This document shows, piece by piece, positions 1 through 8,877 of a stretch of 64,000 nt of DNA. This stretch comes from Luteolibacter sp. Y139 (GTDB lineage Bacteria; Verrucomicrobiota; Verrucomicrobiia; Verrucomicrobiales; Akkermansiaceae): NCBI RefSeq assembly GCF_038066715.1, contig NZ_JBBUKT010000005.1, positions 372,001 to 436,000 on the forward strand, given 5' to 3'. Position 1 is the first letter of the stretch; each line of letters starts with the position of its first letter. Made by a program: the position numbers and the translations under genes. A model generated the notes under the pieces. That model was not told the DNA's origin. It searched no databases and was given only the letters and a program-made list of their open reading frames with translations.

Positions 1-795
1 GAGTTCGTCTTCGCCCGGGGTGGAATCCTTGCGCGCGCTGGCGATGTCCTTCTTGGTGGTGGAGAGGGCGTGGAGGCCGGCGAGGCGCGTGAAGAGATCG
101 CGCAGCACCATGGCGGGCGCGTGGAGGAGGGAGGGACGGATTTCCGTTTCGCCGGAAGTACGATAGTCGCCGTAGGTGAGCAGTGCCTCGTTGATGGCGC
201 GTTCCTCGGTGGCGAGGCGGGAGGCGATCTCGGCGGCAGCGGGCAAGATGGCGGCCATGCCGGCGCGGAGCTCTTCCACCCGTTCGCGATGGACCTGGAG
301 CTGTTCCTCGATGGTGCGGAAGCTCCGCTGCAGGAGTGCCCAGTGGCCCGGTATGCGATGGGTGACCGGATGGTCGGCAGTGACGATGACGCGGCCATCG
401 GCGAGGAAGGTCATCAGCCGCAGGGCGAAGCCTGGCTTCCCGCCGCTGGGGGGAATGGTGCCGGTGAGCAGTGCGAGAGAGCGGTCCTTCGAGCTCGGCA
501 GGACCCAGGTGGCGGTGTCCGGGGCATCGTCTCCCGCGGGGTGCAGGATCTGGATCATCTGGTGACCCAGGTAGCCGAGGCGGCCGATCCACGGCTGGCC
601 GCAGCGGGCGAGGTCCGGGGAGAGCATGGCCGGGGGCATGGGGGAGAGTTCGGTGACCTTCCGGGTTTTTCCCAATCGCCGGAATGAGGCGACCAGTAGA
701 AGGAGGAGGGGACCGAGAACGACGATGCCGAACCAGGCTGCCAGCACCCAGCCGGGCAACAGGTTTGAAAAAGACAGGAGGGCGACCGCCGTCAT
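1..795 (-). CDS. Membrane-anchored protein of unknown function (3' end outside window)
   Basis: Reading leftward from an ATG at 795, 265 codons stay open to the window edge, so the C-terminus is missing. The first ~40 residues are strongly hydrophobic (two stretches near residues 4-20 and 21-38, ending in LLLLLVASFRR), suggesting one or two membrane helices. A soluble part follows; around residues 160-200 it is rich in Glu, Arg and Ala (QVHRERVEELRAG) and could be helical or coiled. I recognise no family. The opposite strand is also open in places, but this frame is the longest and has a credible membrane start. The gene is divergent from the 1144 gene. Confidence 0.6.
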   Translation of the reverse strand, partial: MTAVALLSFSNLLPGWVLAAWFGIVVLGPLLLLLVASFRRLGKTRKVTELSPMPPAMLSPDLARCGQPWIGRLGYLGHQMIQILHPAGDDAPDTATWVLPSSKDRSLALLTGTIPPSGGKPGFALRLMTFLADGRVIVTADHPVTHRIPGHWALLQRSFRTIEEQLQVHRERVEELRAGMAAILPAAAEIASRLATEERAINEALLTYGDYRTSGETEIRPSLLHAPAMVLRDLFTRLAGLHALSTTKKDIASARKDSTPGEDEL

Positions 796-1143
796 GCCTC
801 CGGTTTTAGGGAAATTCTAAAAAGTTTACAACGCTTAATCAGGAAGTCTTGATGATCAGACGGTGACGATAATGTAGCTGGTTTGGAGAATGGGAGGGGT
901 TCGTTGGGGAATTTGGGACTCGGATGGATGGATCGGGACGGATGTTTTTACCGCGGATCACGCGGATGGCACGGATGAGAAGATGGGACGGGGATGGGGG
1001 TGGCTGAGGGTGGAGTCGGCAGTTCGGGACCATTCGTGCCGGTCTGAAGACTGGCGCTCCCAGGGGGAAGGGGGCTTGCGATGACGCTCAATCCGGGGGG
1101 CTGAGGTGAAACAATCCCGGGCGAGCTTCGTATCGCCCGCCCC
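796..1143. other. Intergenic region with a genome-type repeat remnant
   Basis: No credible gene. Bases ~947-985 carry a run of the form accgcggat..acgcggat..gcacggatga, a degenerate direct repeat of CGGAT units. I know similar sequence as a common dispersed intergenic repeat in Verrucomicrobia (general knowledge, not checked here). An A/T-rich patch at ~815-840 may belong to the promoter of the leftward gene. Bases 1035-1070 contain 'gcgctcccag', also seen in the repeats flanking the purine nucleoside phosphorylase gene. Confidence 0.4.
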
Positions 1144-3336
1144 ATGATTTCAGGCTTTGTGCGACACGCTGCGAGTGCGGTCATTTTGATGGGTTGCGCG
1201 ACGGCGGCCAACTCCCCGTCACGCGATCCGTGGCTGTGGCCATTCGCTTCCGATAGCATCTGGAACATGCCGCTGGGCAGCGGGGCGGTGCTGGTGCCGG
1301 CGGGGCTGAACTCGAACGGAGGCGTGGCGATCGATCCGGAGATCCTGGCGAGGACGAATCCCGGTGCGCCGCAGCGCGAGATCTTTGCTCCGGCAGGATG
1401 GGAGACGCGGGAGGGTGGTTCGCAATCGCTGGGGACTGCGGGTTTCAATGACGATCTGATCGTGCCGGATGCGCGGAAGAACTGGACTCCGAATTACAGT
1501 GCGGCGGTGCTTCAGCCGGATGGCTTCACGGTGGAGAATCTGGGGCCGATCTGCCGGCCGCGGGAAGGGAGTCCGGTGTGGGCGTATCGTTTTCCGAAGA
1601 CCGATTTGCGCGGTGATGGCATCACGGGTTCGCATGGAGGCTCGGGTCTTTCGGCGCTGGGTGGCAGCATCCGGCGCGGTGAGTTGTTAGACGAGCAGCC
1701 GATCCGGCATGCGATCAAGGTGAACATCTTCTGTGAGAAGTTCACTTACTTCGGGAAGGAGCGGGCGGGGTTCCGCTGGCCGTCTGATCGTGCCGACAGC
1801 TATGCGGCGAAGGGCTACAAGGGGAGCAATCCGGCGGTGGTGATGGGATCGCTGCTGTGCCTGAAGCCGGACCTGGATCTGAGCGGGCTGGGCCTGAAGA
1901 CGACGGTGGCGCGGAAGCTGGCGCAGGCGCTGCAGGATTACGGTGCCTACATTTCCGATGATGCGGCGCACGATGTCTTCTACTTCTGCGCGGAGCGTGA
2001 GGTGCGCGAGGAATGCGCGTCGGTGCTGGGGATCTCGCTGGAGGGATCGGCGGGGCCTTTCTATGAGGATGTCGCGCGACTGGTGCCGCTGCTGCAGGTG
2101 GTGGATAACAACAGTGCGGCGAACATCGGGGGCGGAGGAGTGCGTCGTGCTCCTATGGCGCCGCCGCTTGCGGAGAGCGTGGGGAATCCGCTGCCGTTGC
2201 ATCCCGGGCCGAGCCTGGTGCCGAATGCGGGGATGGAGCATGGAGACAAGGTTCCCGATGGCTGGGCGATTAGCAGTGGTGAAGGGGTGTTGAGTCGAGA
2301 GACGGCGGCGCCTTTCGCGGGGGCGGCATCACTGCGGCTGGAGACCGGTGGTAGGGCGATGGCGCGCGTGCAGGTTCCTGCCGGGAGCTTTCCGAAGACG
2401 GTGACGCTCTCCGGCCAGGTGCGAACCGAAGGCGCGGCCAACGCGATGCTGGGGCTGATGTGCTACACGAAGGAGTGGAAGGCGCTGAATTTTCTCATCG
2501 CGGGTAATAGTCCGTCGGGTGCGGGATGGAGAGAGGTCAGCAAGGAGCTGACGCTGCCCGAAGGAACGGGGCAGGTGGATGTGGCGCTGCTGGTGGAGGG
2601 GAAGGGGACGGGCATGCTGGATGAGGTGAAGCTTCTAACAGACGGGAAGGTGGTTCCTCCGGTGGAAGCGAAGCAGGCTCCGGCGAAGGCGGAGAATGCG
2701 TGGTCGCCGGCGCAGGGATTCTATCCTGAATACCCGGACGCGTGGATGACCTTCCACAACGGGCTGAAGGAAAAGGCGGCGAAGGGCGGGGTGGATCTGC
2801 TCTTCATCGGTGACTCGCTGACGCTGGGTTGGGACAAGGAGCTGTGGGAGAAGTACTATGCGCCTCGTAATGCGGCGAATTTCGGGGTGGGTGGAGACGG
2901 CACGCCGCAGCTGCTGTGGCGGATGGAGCATGGTGGCTTCGATGGCCTCCAGCCGAAGGTGGTGGTGCTGATGATCGGCGTGAACAATGTGTGGCCGGGC
3001 TATCCGGCGGCGGACACGGCGAAGGGCATCCGGGTGTTTGTGGAGAAGCTGAAGGAGAAGATGCCGGCTTCGAAGATCCTGCTGCTGGGGATGCTGCCAG
3101 CGTTCGATGCGGGGGATGGGATCCGCACTTACGCGGGTGAGGTGAACAAGAGCATCGCGGCGCTGGCGGATGGGAAAGCGGTGCGGTTCCTGGACTTCGG
3201 CCCGGAGCTCCTGGACGGGAGCGGGAACCGGAAGGCAGGCTTCTATCAGGATGACCGGCTGCACCTCGCGAAGCCGGCGTATGAGAGCTGGGGGATGGCG
3301 ATGGAGGGTGTGTTGGGGGAGTTTTTCGGGAAGTAG
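1144..3336 (+). CDS. Secreted SGNH/GDSL-family hydrolase with large N-terminal domain
   Basis: 730 residues. The N-terminus (MISGFVRHAASAVILMGCATA) looks like a signal peptide, possibly with a lipobox-like MGC. Residues ~30-330 form a domain I do not recognise. Residues ~350-500 look like a carbohydrate-binding-type beta-sandwich (NAGMEHGDKVPDGWAI). The C-terminal ~200 residues are an SGNH hydrolase: block I FIGDSLTLGW with nucleophile Ser558, a Gly block at NFGVGGDGTPQ, block III MIGVNNVW, and block V with Asp704 and His707 (DRLH). Members are esterases, often acting on acetylated carbohydrates; the substrate here cannot be read from sequence. It stands alone, with a ~350-bp gap before it. 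Confidence 0.85.
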   Translation: MISGFVRHAASAVILMGCATAANSPSRDPWLWPFASDSIWNMPLGSGAVLVPAGLNSNGGVAIDPEILARTNPGAPQREIFAPAGWETREGGSQSLGTAGFNDDLIVPDARKNWTPNYSAAVLQPDGFTVENLGPICRPREGSPVWAYRFPKTDLRGDGITGSHGGSGLSALGGSIRRGELLDEQPIRHAIKVNIFCEKFTYFGKERAGFRWPSDRADSYAAKGYKGSNPAVVMGSLLCLKPDLDLSGLGLKTTVARKLAQALQDYGAYISDDAAHDVFYFCAEREVREECASVLGISLEGSAGPFYEDVARLVPLLQVVDNNSAANIGGGGVRRAPMAPPLAESVGNPLPLHPGPSLVPNAGMEHGDKVPDGWAISSGEGVLSRETAAPFAGAASLRLETGGRAMARVQVPAGSFPKTVTLSGQVRTEGAANAMLGLMCYTKEWKALNFLIAGNSPSGAGWREVSKELTLPEGTGQVDVALLVEGKGTGMLDEVKLLTDGKVVPPVEAKQAPAKAENAWSPAQGFYPEYPDAWMTFHNGLKEKAAKGGVDLLFIGDSLTLGWDKELWEKYYAPRNAANFGVGGDGTPQLLWRMEHGGFDGLQPKVVVLMIGVNNVWPGYPAADTAKGIRVFVEKLKEKMPASKILLLGMLPAFDAGDGIRTYAGEVNKSIAALADGKAVRFLDFGPELLDGSGNRKAGFYQDDRLHLAKPAYESWGMAMEGVLGEFFGK

Positions 3337-3399
3337 CTTCCGCTGTGCTCAGCCGAGGGGGCGTGGAATGCCGACTTCCATCCTGCTGCCGGAGTCATT

Positions 3400-4050
3400 T
3401 CATTTCTCTCTGGTCACTCCGCCGATAGGAAAACCCCCGCCGATCACGATCAAGACAGACTCGCCTTGAGGAGAGCGGACCAAGGCACAGGTTCCACTGG
3501 GGACCGTTAGGGAGATCTTCGTGCTTTCGCCTTCCGCGGAGGCATCGACCAAAAGGTCAGGGAAGGGTTCGTCAGGTTTGCCCAGATGGGCGCTGAGCTC
3601 GAGCTTCTCGCCTTTCCAGTCCAGGCCATCGGCGCCTGCAGCGACCTTGACTTGGGCGGCGGTGCCTTGGCGGAGAGCTCCTTCGAGATACTGCTGGGCG
3701 AGTGCCTTGTGAACCATTCCCTTCACGAGCGGAACCCCTTGGGGAGCGGGTAGGTCGCTGGGAGAATCGCTGAGGAAGTCGGCGGGAACCGGTAGCACCC
3801 CGAGTTCACCGGGGCGGAGTTCGAGCATGGACTTGGCCTTGGCCGTGTAGTCGACGACCCGGCGGCTGCTCTTGCTCTCATCGCCATTGGCCGTGGTGTC
3901 TGAGGTAGGAGATGGGCCTGCTTCGTTGCGGGGGCTCGGTGGAGGTGTGTTCTTGCTGTCGTTCGCTTTTGCCAGCTTCCAGGCTATCGGGCCGCCCAGC
4001 AGGGCGAGCAGGAGACAGCAGAGAAGGAGGATTCGCGGCCGGTTTATCAT
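3400..4050 (-). CDS. Small anchored or secreted protein of unknown function
   Basis: 216 residues. An N-terminal hydrophobic helix (MINRPRILLLCCLLLALLGG) acts as signal or anchor. A Pro/Ser/Thr/Asn-rich, probably disordered linker follows to residue ~65. The remaining ~150 residues look like a compact beta-rich domain (for example KLELSAHL and VPSGTCALV). No known family. It is convergent with the SGNH hydrolase gene (stops ~60 bp apart). The last gene before the tRNA-Pro repeat region. Confidence 0.65.
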   Translation of the reverse strand: MINRPRILLLCCLLLALLGGPIAWKLAKANDSKNTPPPSPRNEAGPSPTSDTTANGDESKSSRRVVDYTAKAKSMLELRPGELGVLPVPADFLSDSPSDLPAPQGVPLVKGMVHKALAQQYLEGALRQGTAAQVKVAAGADGLDWKGEKLELSAHLGKPDEPFPDLLVDASAEGESTKISLTVPSGTCALVRSPQGESVLIVIGGGFPIGGVTREK

Positions 4051-4433
4051 TCCTGCGATGTTGGGTGGCGGAGTCGAGAGGCATCAAGGAGATAGAGTCC
4101 GGGGCGAGGGCTTGGGGAGGTGCTGTTGAAGCATTGGGGAAGTGGGTTTTCTTCCTGTTCCGCGCGTGGAGTGGTGGCAGCTGTGGCGGGATTGTCCTGC
4201 GGACCACGCCAATCAGCGGCTTCGCCGGAGTGGGGTTGGTCGCGAAGCTCCCGCCGCGTTCAACCCCAAAAGGCATCCTCGCTTAGGCTCGGAAGTGGTT
4301 TGACCCTGCGGGTCTTTGCCAGTTTGCGGCTTTGCCGGGAAAGATGGGTCGCGAAGCTCCCGCTGCAATCTCATCCCGCCACCTAGGGGAATGGTATGAC
4401 AGCCGGAGTGGCTGGATCGAATGCTCAGGTTGA
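4051..4433. other. Intergenic region downstream of the left att-like repeat
   Basis: No gene recognised. The stretch holds short internal repeats: 'ggtcgcgaagctcccgc' occurs near 4238 and again near 4345. The piece at ~4271-4300 (gcatcctcgctt-aggctcgga) is similar to 8231-8262 beside the intact tRNA gene. The resemblance between the two sides of the island therefore reaches, imperfectly, beyond the perfect 60-bp repeat. Confidence 0.45.
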
Positions 4434-4493
4434 ATGGGCCTGAGTGGTCGGGGTGGCGGGATTCGAACCCACGGCCTCTTCGTCCCGAACGAA
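4434..4493 (-). repeat. Left att-like site: 60-bp direct repeat of the tRNA-Pro 3' part
   Basis: Identical over 60 bp to 8331-8390. It contains tRNA-Pro from the second base of the anticodon stem through the 3' end, plus 11 bp downstream. Beyond 4493 the sequence no longer matches a tRNA (aagcgccacc instead of the D-arm), so this is not a second gene. Such a displaced tRNA 3' copy is the usual footprint of tyrosine-recombinase integration. Confidence 0.85.
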
Positions 4494-4740
4494 AAGCGCC
4501 ACCTCGCCGTCAACCCCAGATCCTCCAAGGGAAATCCTGTTAGATCGGGAGTCTAGGGGCCTCACCCCACCCGTTTTGCCCCCCTTCAAACTCGCAAAAG
4601 CCCCATCTCTAGTGGGTCGCATTGGGTCCAGGAGGGTCCCACTGAGACGGCGAAAATGGGCCCCATTTGGCTCGCCGGAGCAAGGGGTCCTGTAAGGCAC
4701 CCCTCGACCCGCGACGATTCCGGGGTTCCGCCGTCAGCAG
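4494..4740. other. Non-coding end of the tRNA-Pro island
   Basis: About 250 bp between the left att-like repeat and the first island gene. It has runs of C and A and short frames on both strands, but nothing I can assign to a protein. It may hold the remains of a recombination or excision region. No integrase fragment is visible. Confidence 0.4.
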
Positions 4741-5208
4741 TCAGGAATCTTTCTCGAAGGTGATGGAGACATCACCAGAACCAAGTGCCTCGGAAAGTCC
4801 TTTCGGATTGTCGAGCTTTCCGAGCTTCGTGTAACTGTAGGAAGTTCGGAAACTGTCGTAAAAGAGAACCAAGGTGCTGGAATTGTAGATCATCAGGTCA
4901 CCGGAATGAATCATGCCGGGGTTCGCATCCTTCGTCGGAAGGCCGCTGGCGAACCGGTGAAACTTTTCATTCCTGTGGAGATCGGACATTTTTACGGTAA
5001 GCGGCAGCATGCCCACGAATGCCTTGGCCGTTTCGTTATCCTCAAGTTTTGCATCGAAGGTCTTGCTGCCAATTTTGAGGCGGATTTTCACGGTGGATAT
5101 GGGGTTGGCGGCGGTTTCGGGTTTAGCTTCCTCGCCTTTGCAGGACGAGGAGACTCCGGCGAAGACCGCAAGGCTGATGCTCATTAGTGCTCGACTGATC
5201 GTCTTCAT
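4741..5208 (-). CDS. Cyclophilin-like domain protein, probable lipoprotein
   Basis: 155 residues. An N-terminal signal-like segment ends in SSSCKGEE, a weak lipobox. The rest fits the 'cyclophilin-like 2' small beta-barrel family: KIGSKTFDAKLEDNETAKAF, FVGMLPLTVKMSDL, IHSGDLMIYNSSTLVLFY, and a C-terminal LGSGDVSITFE. Family members have no demonstrated proline isomerase activity and are often encoded beside oxidoreductases and AraC-type regulators, as here. It is the last gene of the four-gene leftward operon, 18 bp after the SDR gene. Its coding sequence is visibly poorer in G+C than the surrounding chromosome, which supports transfer. Confidence 0.8.
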   Translation of the reverse strand: MKTISRALMSISLAVFAGVSSSCKGEEAKPETAANPISTVKIRLKIGSKTFDAKLEDNETAKAFVGMLPLTVKMSDLHRNEKFHRFASGLPTKDANPGMIHSGDLMIYNSSTLVLFYDSFRTSYSYTKLGKLDNPKGLSEALGSGDVSITFEKDS

Positions 5209-5226
5209 ACTCGTTTTGAGTGGAAG

Positions 5227-5994
5227 TCAGCCGACGGTGAGTCCCCCGTCGACGGTGAGGGCATGGCCCACGACGTAGCTTGCCGCCGGACTGCACAGCC
5301 AGAGCACCGCCGAGGCGATTTCTTCCGGTCTGCCAGGACGACCGATCGGAACCTGGTCGCCCGCATTCCGGTAAGCTTCTTCGTCACCGCTTACGACATC
5401 CCTTGCAATCTGGGTGTCGATCAGACCCGGGTTGACCGCATTCACCCGAATCCCTTGCTTGGCGTATTCCAGCGCGGCCGTACGGGTCAGCCCGACGACG
5501 CCATGTTTGGACGCGATGTAGGAGCCGATCCCCGGATTACCCGTGAGAGCACCTACGGAGGCATTGTTGACGATGGCCCCCGATTGCTGACGTTGCATCT
5601 GCATCAGCTCGTGCTTCATGCAGCTCCAGACGCCCCGAAGATTGATCCCGATTACGCGCTCCCATTCCTCATGGGTGCTTTCGGCAGTGGGTGCCAGCTT
5701 GGCCATCACACCGGCATTGTTGAACGCGGCATCCAGTCGGCCGAATTCGGCCACGGTCCGCTCGACCATCGCCGCCGCCTGCGACTCGTCGCTGACATCG
5801 CACCGGATGGCCAAGGCTTTGCGTCCTCGGGCACGCAACTCCTCGGCGACTGACTCGACCGCTTCCTCTCGAAAGTCGGCCAACACCACGACGGCCCCTG
5901 CGTCAGAGAATGCTTTCGCCGTTGCTAGTCCCATGCCGGAGGCCGCGCCCGTGACCAAGGCCACCTTGCCGCTAAAGTTCAAAGGATGATTCAT
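5227..5994 (-). CDS. Short-chain dehydrogenase/reductase, probably NAD-dependent
   Basis: 255 residues, a classical SDR. Cofactor motif TGAASGMG at residues 15-22, NNAG at 92-95, catalytic Ser146, Tyr159 and Lys163 (YIASK), and the C-terminal VDGG. An Asp at residue 40, at the end of the second strand (VVLADF), normally selects NAD(H) over NADP(H). The substrate is unknown; the closest generic relatives are glucose-1-dehydrogenase-like and 3-oxoacyl-ACP-reductase-like SDRs. Third gene of the island operon, 25 bp downstream of the hydrolase gene. Confidence 0.88.
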   Translation of the reverse strand: MNHPLNFSGKVALVTGAASGMGLATAKAFSDAGAVVVLADFREEAVESVAEELRARGRKALAIRCDVSDESQAAAMVERTVAEFGRLDAAFNNAGVMAKLAPTAESTHEEWERVIGINLRGVWSCMKHELMQMQRQQSGAIVNNASVGALTGNPGIGSYIASKHGVVGLTRTAALEYAKQGIRVNAVNPGLIDTQIARDVVSGDEEAYRNAGDQVPIGRPGRPEEIASAVLWLCSPAASYVVGHALTVDGGLTVG

Positions 5995-6019
5995 AATGAT
6001 TCCTATCGGTTGAATGTGA

Positions 6020-7090
6020 TCAAGGGGTGGCTGCCCCGGATGCCGGAGCAGTATCTGCGGCGGGCTTCAGGTTAGCGGTGAAGAATGAGGTGAGCTTGTC
6101 CCAAGGGATGAGATCGACCCGGTCATAGAGATCGACGTGACTGGCTCCCGGAACCATGACCAGTTCCTTGGGCTCTCCGGCGAGATTGTATGCTTGCTCG
6201 CTGAATTCCTTGGAATGGGCCGCATCGCCGGTGATGAAAAGCATCGGGCGGGGTGAGATCGTCTCTATGTCCGCGAAGGGATAGAAGTTCATAAACTTCA
6301 CGTTGCTGCTCAATGTCGGGTGGGTCGTCGCATTTGGCGAGCTGCCTTCGGGCGTGAACTGGCCGCGAGAAGTACGATAGAAATCGTAGAACTCCCGTTG
6401 GATCGGATGAGTGTCCGCCGTCAGTTCATGGACCGTTCCGCCGGTAAGCTCCGTTTTTGCTCCGTCCGCCTCCTTCCATCGCTGTTCGGCGGCCTGGGCG
6501 ATGATCTGCTTCCGCTGCTCGACAGTCTGCGAATGGTTGAGGGCATCCCGGTTCGCGGCCCCCATGTCGTACATGCTGACCGTGGCAACGGCTTTCATCC
6601 GCGGGTCGATCTTGGCCGCACTGATGACAAAGCTCCCACTGCCGCAGATGCCCAAGGCACCAATCCGGCCGCGATCGACAAACTCCTGTGATCCCAGGAA
6701 ATCCACCCCGGCACTGAACGCTTCGGCGTAAAGATCCGGCATCACCGCGTTGCGAGGATCGCCTTCGCTGCCTCCCCAGAACGGCAGGTCGATGGACAGA
6801 GTGACAAAGCCCTGGTCCGCGAGCTTCTGCGCGTAGAGATTTGCACTCTGTTCCTTCACCGCGCCCATCGGATGCCCGACAATGATCGCGGGATGTTTCG
6901 AGTCCCGGGCCAGCGTCGTGGGGACAAACAGATTTCCCGCGACATTTGTTTTGTATTGGGTTTTGAAGGTGACTTTTCTCATGGTCACCTTTGCGCTTTG
7001 ATAGAAGTTGTCCGCGCCTTGCGGCTTGTCAGTTCCGCTGCCGGCCAGAGCTCCGGCCAGGAATGTTAACGAGGTCATCAGTGTTTTCAT
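6020..7090 (-). CDS. Alpha/beta hydrolase, YcjY/dienelactone-hydrolase type, exported
   Basis: 356 residues with a short N-terminal signal-like stretch (MKTLMTSLTFLAGALAGSG). The fold is marked by IIVGHPMGAVKEQS (oxyanion region), IDLPFWGGSEGD, the nucleophile elbow GICGSGSF, FITGDAAHSKEF (acid region) and the His in PGASHVDLYD. The elbow has Cys where most hydrolases have Ser; this occurs in dienelactone hydrolases and YcjY-like proteins. The C-terminus is an Ala/Pro-rich tail. The start codon overlaps the regulator's end by 4 bp, so the two are translationally coupled. It probably acts with the SDR on one small-molecule pathway (inference). Confidence 0.8.
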   Translation of the reverse strand: MKTLMTSLTFLAGALAGSGTDKPQGADNFYQSAKVTMRKVTFKTQYKTNVAGNLFVPTTLARDSKHPAIIVGHPMGAVKEQSANLYAQKLADQGFVTLSIDLPFWGGSEGDPRNAVMPDLYAEAFSAGVDFLGSQEFVDRGRIGALGICGSGSFVISAAKIDPRMKAVATVSMYDMGAANRDALNHSQTVEQRKQIIAQAAEQRWKEADGAKTELTGGTVHELTADTHPIQREFYDFYRTSRGQFTPEGSSPNATTHPTLSSNVKFMNFYPFADIETISPRPMLFITGDAAHSKEFSEQAYNLAGEPKELVMVPGASHVDLYDRVDLIPWDKLTSFFTANLKPAADTAPASGAATP

Positions 7091-8142
7091 CGGTTCGTTT
7101 TCGGTTTATCGGTGGATCGGGAATAAGCGGAGCGCATGTGTTGCTCACGCCACTCTCCCGGTGTGGCGCCTTGCCATTCGTGGAAGGCACGGAAAAAGGA
7201 ATTCGTATCCTCGTAGCCCAGTAGGAAGGCCACTTCGCTGATTTCGATGGTGACTTCGCCAAGGTATTCGAGGGCCAACTCGTGACGGGTATCCTGCACA
7301 AGTCGCTGGAAGGTGAGCCCGGCATCATTCAGCCGTCGCTGGAGAGTTCGCACGCTCAGGTGAAGCTCGCGGGCGACATCCGCACGACCTGGACGACCTC
7401 CGGCGAGCGTGCGCTTGAGGGTCAGTCTTACCAGCTCGCCAACACCCGCGTCGGACCGCAATTCGTCGAGTTCACGATCCAGTTGTGCTCCCAGAATCTT
7501 CAATAGCTCTTCATTGTGGGTAGCGAACGGCCGCGCGAGATCCTCGCTCCGGAAAACGACAGCGTTGTGACCGGCCTTGAAGCGAATGCGGCAGCCGAAG
7601 TGGTTCTCAAACAGCTCCCGATGCCGGACTGTCCTGGCCAGTTCCACACGAAGAGGCCGGATCTGGCCTTGGCTCCCCCGGCTGCCTAGAGCAACCACCC
7701 AAGCCAAGCACACGTCGACCAGAACTTCGGGTTCGGCACCCTCATCCTGGAGGAACACGAAGTTGATTCTCGTTTCGGCTCCGTCGCTTTGAACGCGGAT
7801 TTCTTCAGGACAGGTCAGGATCTTGCACCGGGACACCCGCTGCAGGGCATCTCCAAAAGTACGGCTGCACACCGCAGCGACCTGAATAGGTTCAAATCGC
7901 TCGAACCTAGATTCGGCTCCGAGCTTCAGGCCAATCGCCGGGTCGCCGCTGATATGGCCGATGGCTTTCCAAAGGGCGAAGAGCTGCGCCGTGGCAGCAT
8001 GGATCTTTTCTTGATTAAGGAATCCCGGGGGCAATCCCGCTTCGCGTTCCACGGTGCGGATGGAGATTCCCCGTTCGGCCAATCGCTTGGCCAAGAGGCT
8101 CGAAATCCGGAAGCGGTCGCCTGTGACTTTGCCTGCCGACAT
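7087..8142 (-). CDS. AraC-family transcriptional regulator
   Basis: 351 residues. Residues ~20-210 match the N-terminal ligand-binding region of the OruR/ArgR-like AraC subgroup (often called Arabinose_bd-like). The C-terminal ~100 residues hold two helix-turn-helix units, with RADVARELHLSVRTLQRRL and ISEVAFLLGYEDTNSFFRAF as recognition-helix regions. First gene of the leftward operon, so it probably controls itself and the three enzymes behind it (inference). It starts about 200 bp downstream (in its own direction) of the tRNA-Pro gene. Confidence 0.88.
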   Translation of the reverse strand: MSAGKVTGDRFRISSLLAKRLAERGISIRTVEREAGLPPGFLNQEKIHAATAQLFALWKAIGHISGDPAIGLKLGAESRFERFEPIQVAAVCSRTFGDALQRVSRCKILTCPEEIRVQSDGAETRINFVFLQDEGAEPEVLVDVCLAWVVALGSRGSQGQIRPLRVELARTVRHRELFENHFGCRIRFKAGHNAVVFRSEDLARPFATHNEELLKILGAQLDRELDELRSDAGVGELVRLTLKRTLAGGRPGRADVARELHLSVRTLQRRLNDAGLTFQRLVQDTRHELALEYLGEVTIEISEVAFLLGYEDTNSFFRAFHEWQGATPGEWREQHMRSAYSRSTDKPKTNR

Positions 8143-8330
8143 GCTGCTAAGATGTCATAGTCCGTGTTCTCTTGCACTGGTGAAACGTGCCAAGTTGCTT
8201 GCAAAACGTGCCACTGCTGTGTTCCGTCCCAAAAAAGCATCCTCGCTAGGGCTCGGAAATGGGTTCTCATCCCGCCACTGGCGTTAGGGTCAAAGCAGCT
8301 GTAAAGGCTGGGGTGACCGGTCAGGCTGAA

Positions 8331-8390
8331 ATGGGCCTGAGTGGTCGGGGTGGCGGGATTCGAACCCACGGCCTCTTCGTCCCGAACGAA
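8331..8390 (-). repeat. Right att-like site inside tRNA-Pro
   Basis: Perfect 60-bp partner of 4434-4493. Here it is part of the intact tRNA-Pro gene plus 11 bp 3' of it. The two copies are direct repeats ~3.9 kb apart and enclose exactly one four-gene operon. Confidence 0.85.
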
Positions 8391-8418
8391 GCGCGCTACC
8401 AGACTGCGCCACACCCCG
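8342..8418 (-). tRNA. tRNA-Pro (anticodon CGG)
   Basis: Read leftward: 7-bp acceptor stem (8412-8418 with 8346-8352), a D-arm containing AGTCTGGTAG, an anticodon stem CTTCG/CGAAG with loop TTCGGGA (anticodon CGG at 8382-8384), a T-arm with GGTTCGAATCC, discriminator A, and an encoded CCA at 8342-8344. 77 nt including CCA. It reads the proline codon CCG, common in G+C-rich genes. Its 3' half is duplicated at 4434-4493. Confidence 0.95.
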
Positions 8419-8877
8419 ATATCTCGGTGAAATCCAAGCCTGCTTTTCGGGAAAAGCGGGGCGGCTTTCTTCCCGATTTCACCCGGAGCTGCAAGCGAAT
8501 TTTCGGGGCGGGTTTGCCGGTGTTTGCTGCGATCAAAGAAGGGAACGCTCCGGTCCATCGGGCATTTCCCGGCATGGATCGGACCTTTGGTCCTCGAAGC
8601 GTGTGGCATTCATTTCCTAGGCCTCGCGGCCCAGGCTGGGATGGAGCGGGCCCTTGGCCCTGAACTTGATCTCATGCGTGCAACGGTGGGAAAGCCGGGA
8701 TTTGCCCTGCAGTCCAAGGGGCCTGCGGCGTTCATTCTGCACGGTCGTGGGGTTTTCCCGGGGACTCGTGAATCTACGTTAGATGCGCGTTGACCGCTTG
8801 GCGGCAAATGGTTAGAAGCGCTTGAATACCGGGGAGTCGTGACTGACGGGCTCCTCCGGGTGCAACCCTTCCCGCCC
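8419..8877. other. Intergenic region, no feature recognised
   Basis: About 460 bp between tRNA-Pro and the large Rhs-like gene. Short frames exist on both strands but none has a recognisable domain or a credible start. It should contain the promoters for the leftward tRNA and the rightward rhs-like gene; I could not pick a convincing -35/-10 pair. Confidence 0.4.

Noticed and set aside
839-1033. Small minus-strand gene encoding an IRVIRGK-type peptide
   Set aside because: The peptide comes from the CGGAT-type intergenic repeat; such translations are common artefacts of that repeat.
4434-4493. A second tRNA-Pro gene
   Set aside because: Only the 3' part, from the anticodon stem on, is present. 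The D-arm and 5' acceptor strand are missing, so it is an att-like duplicate.
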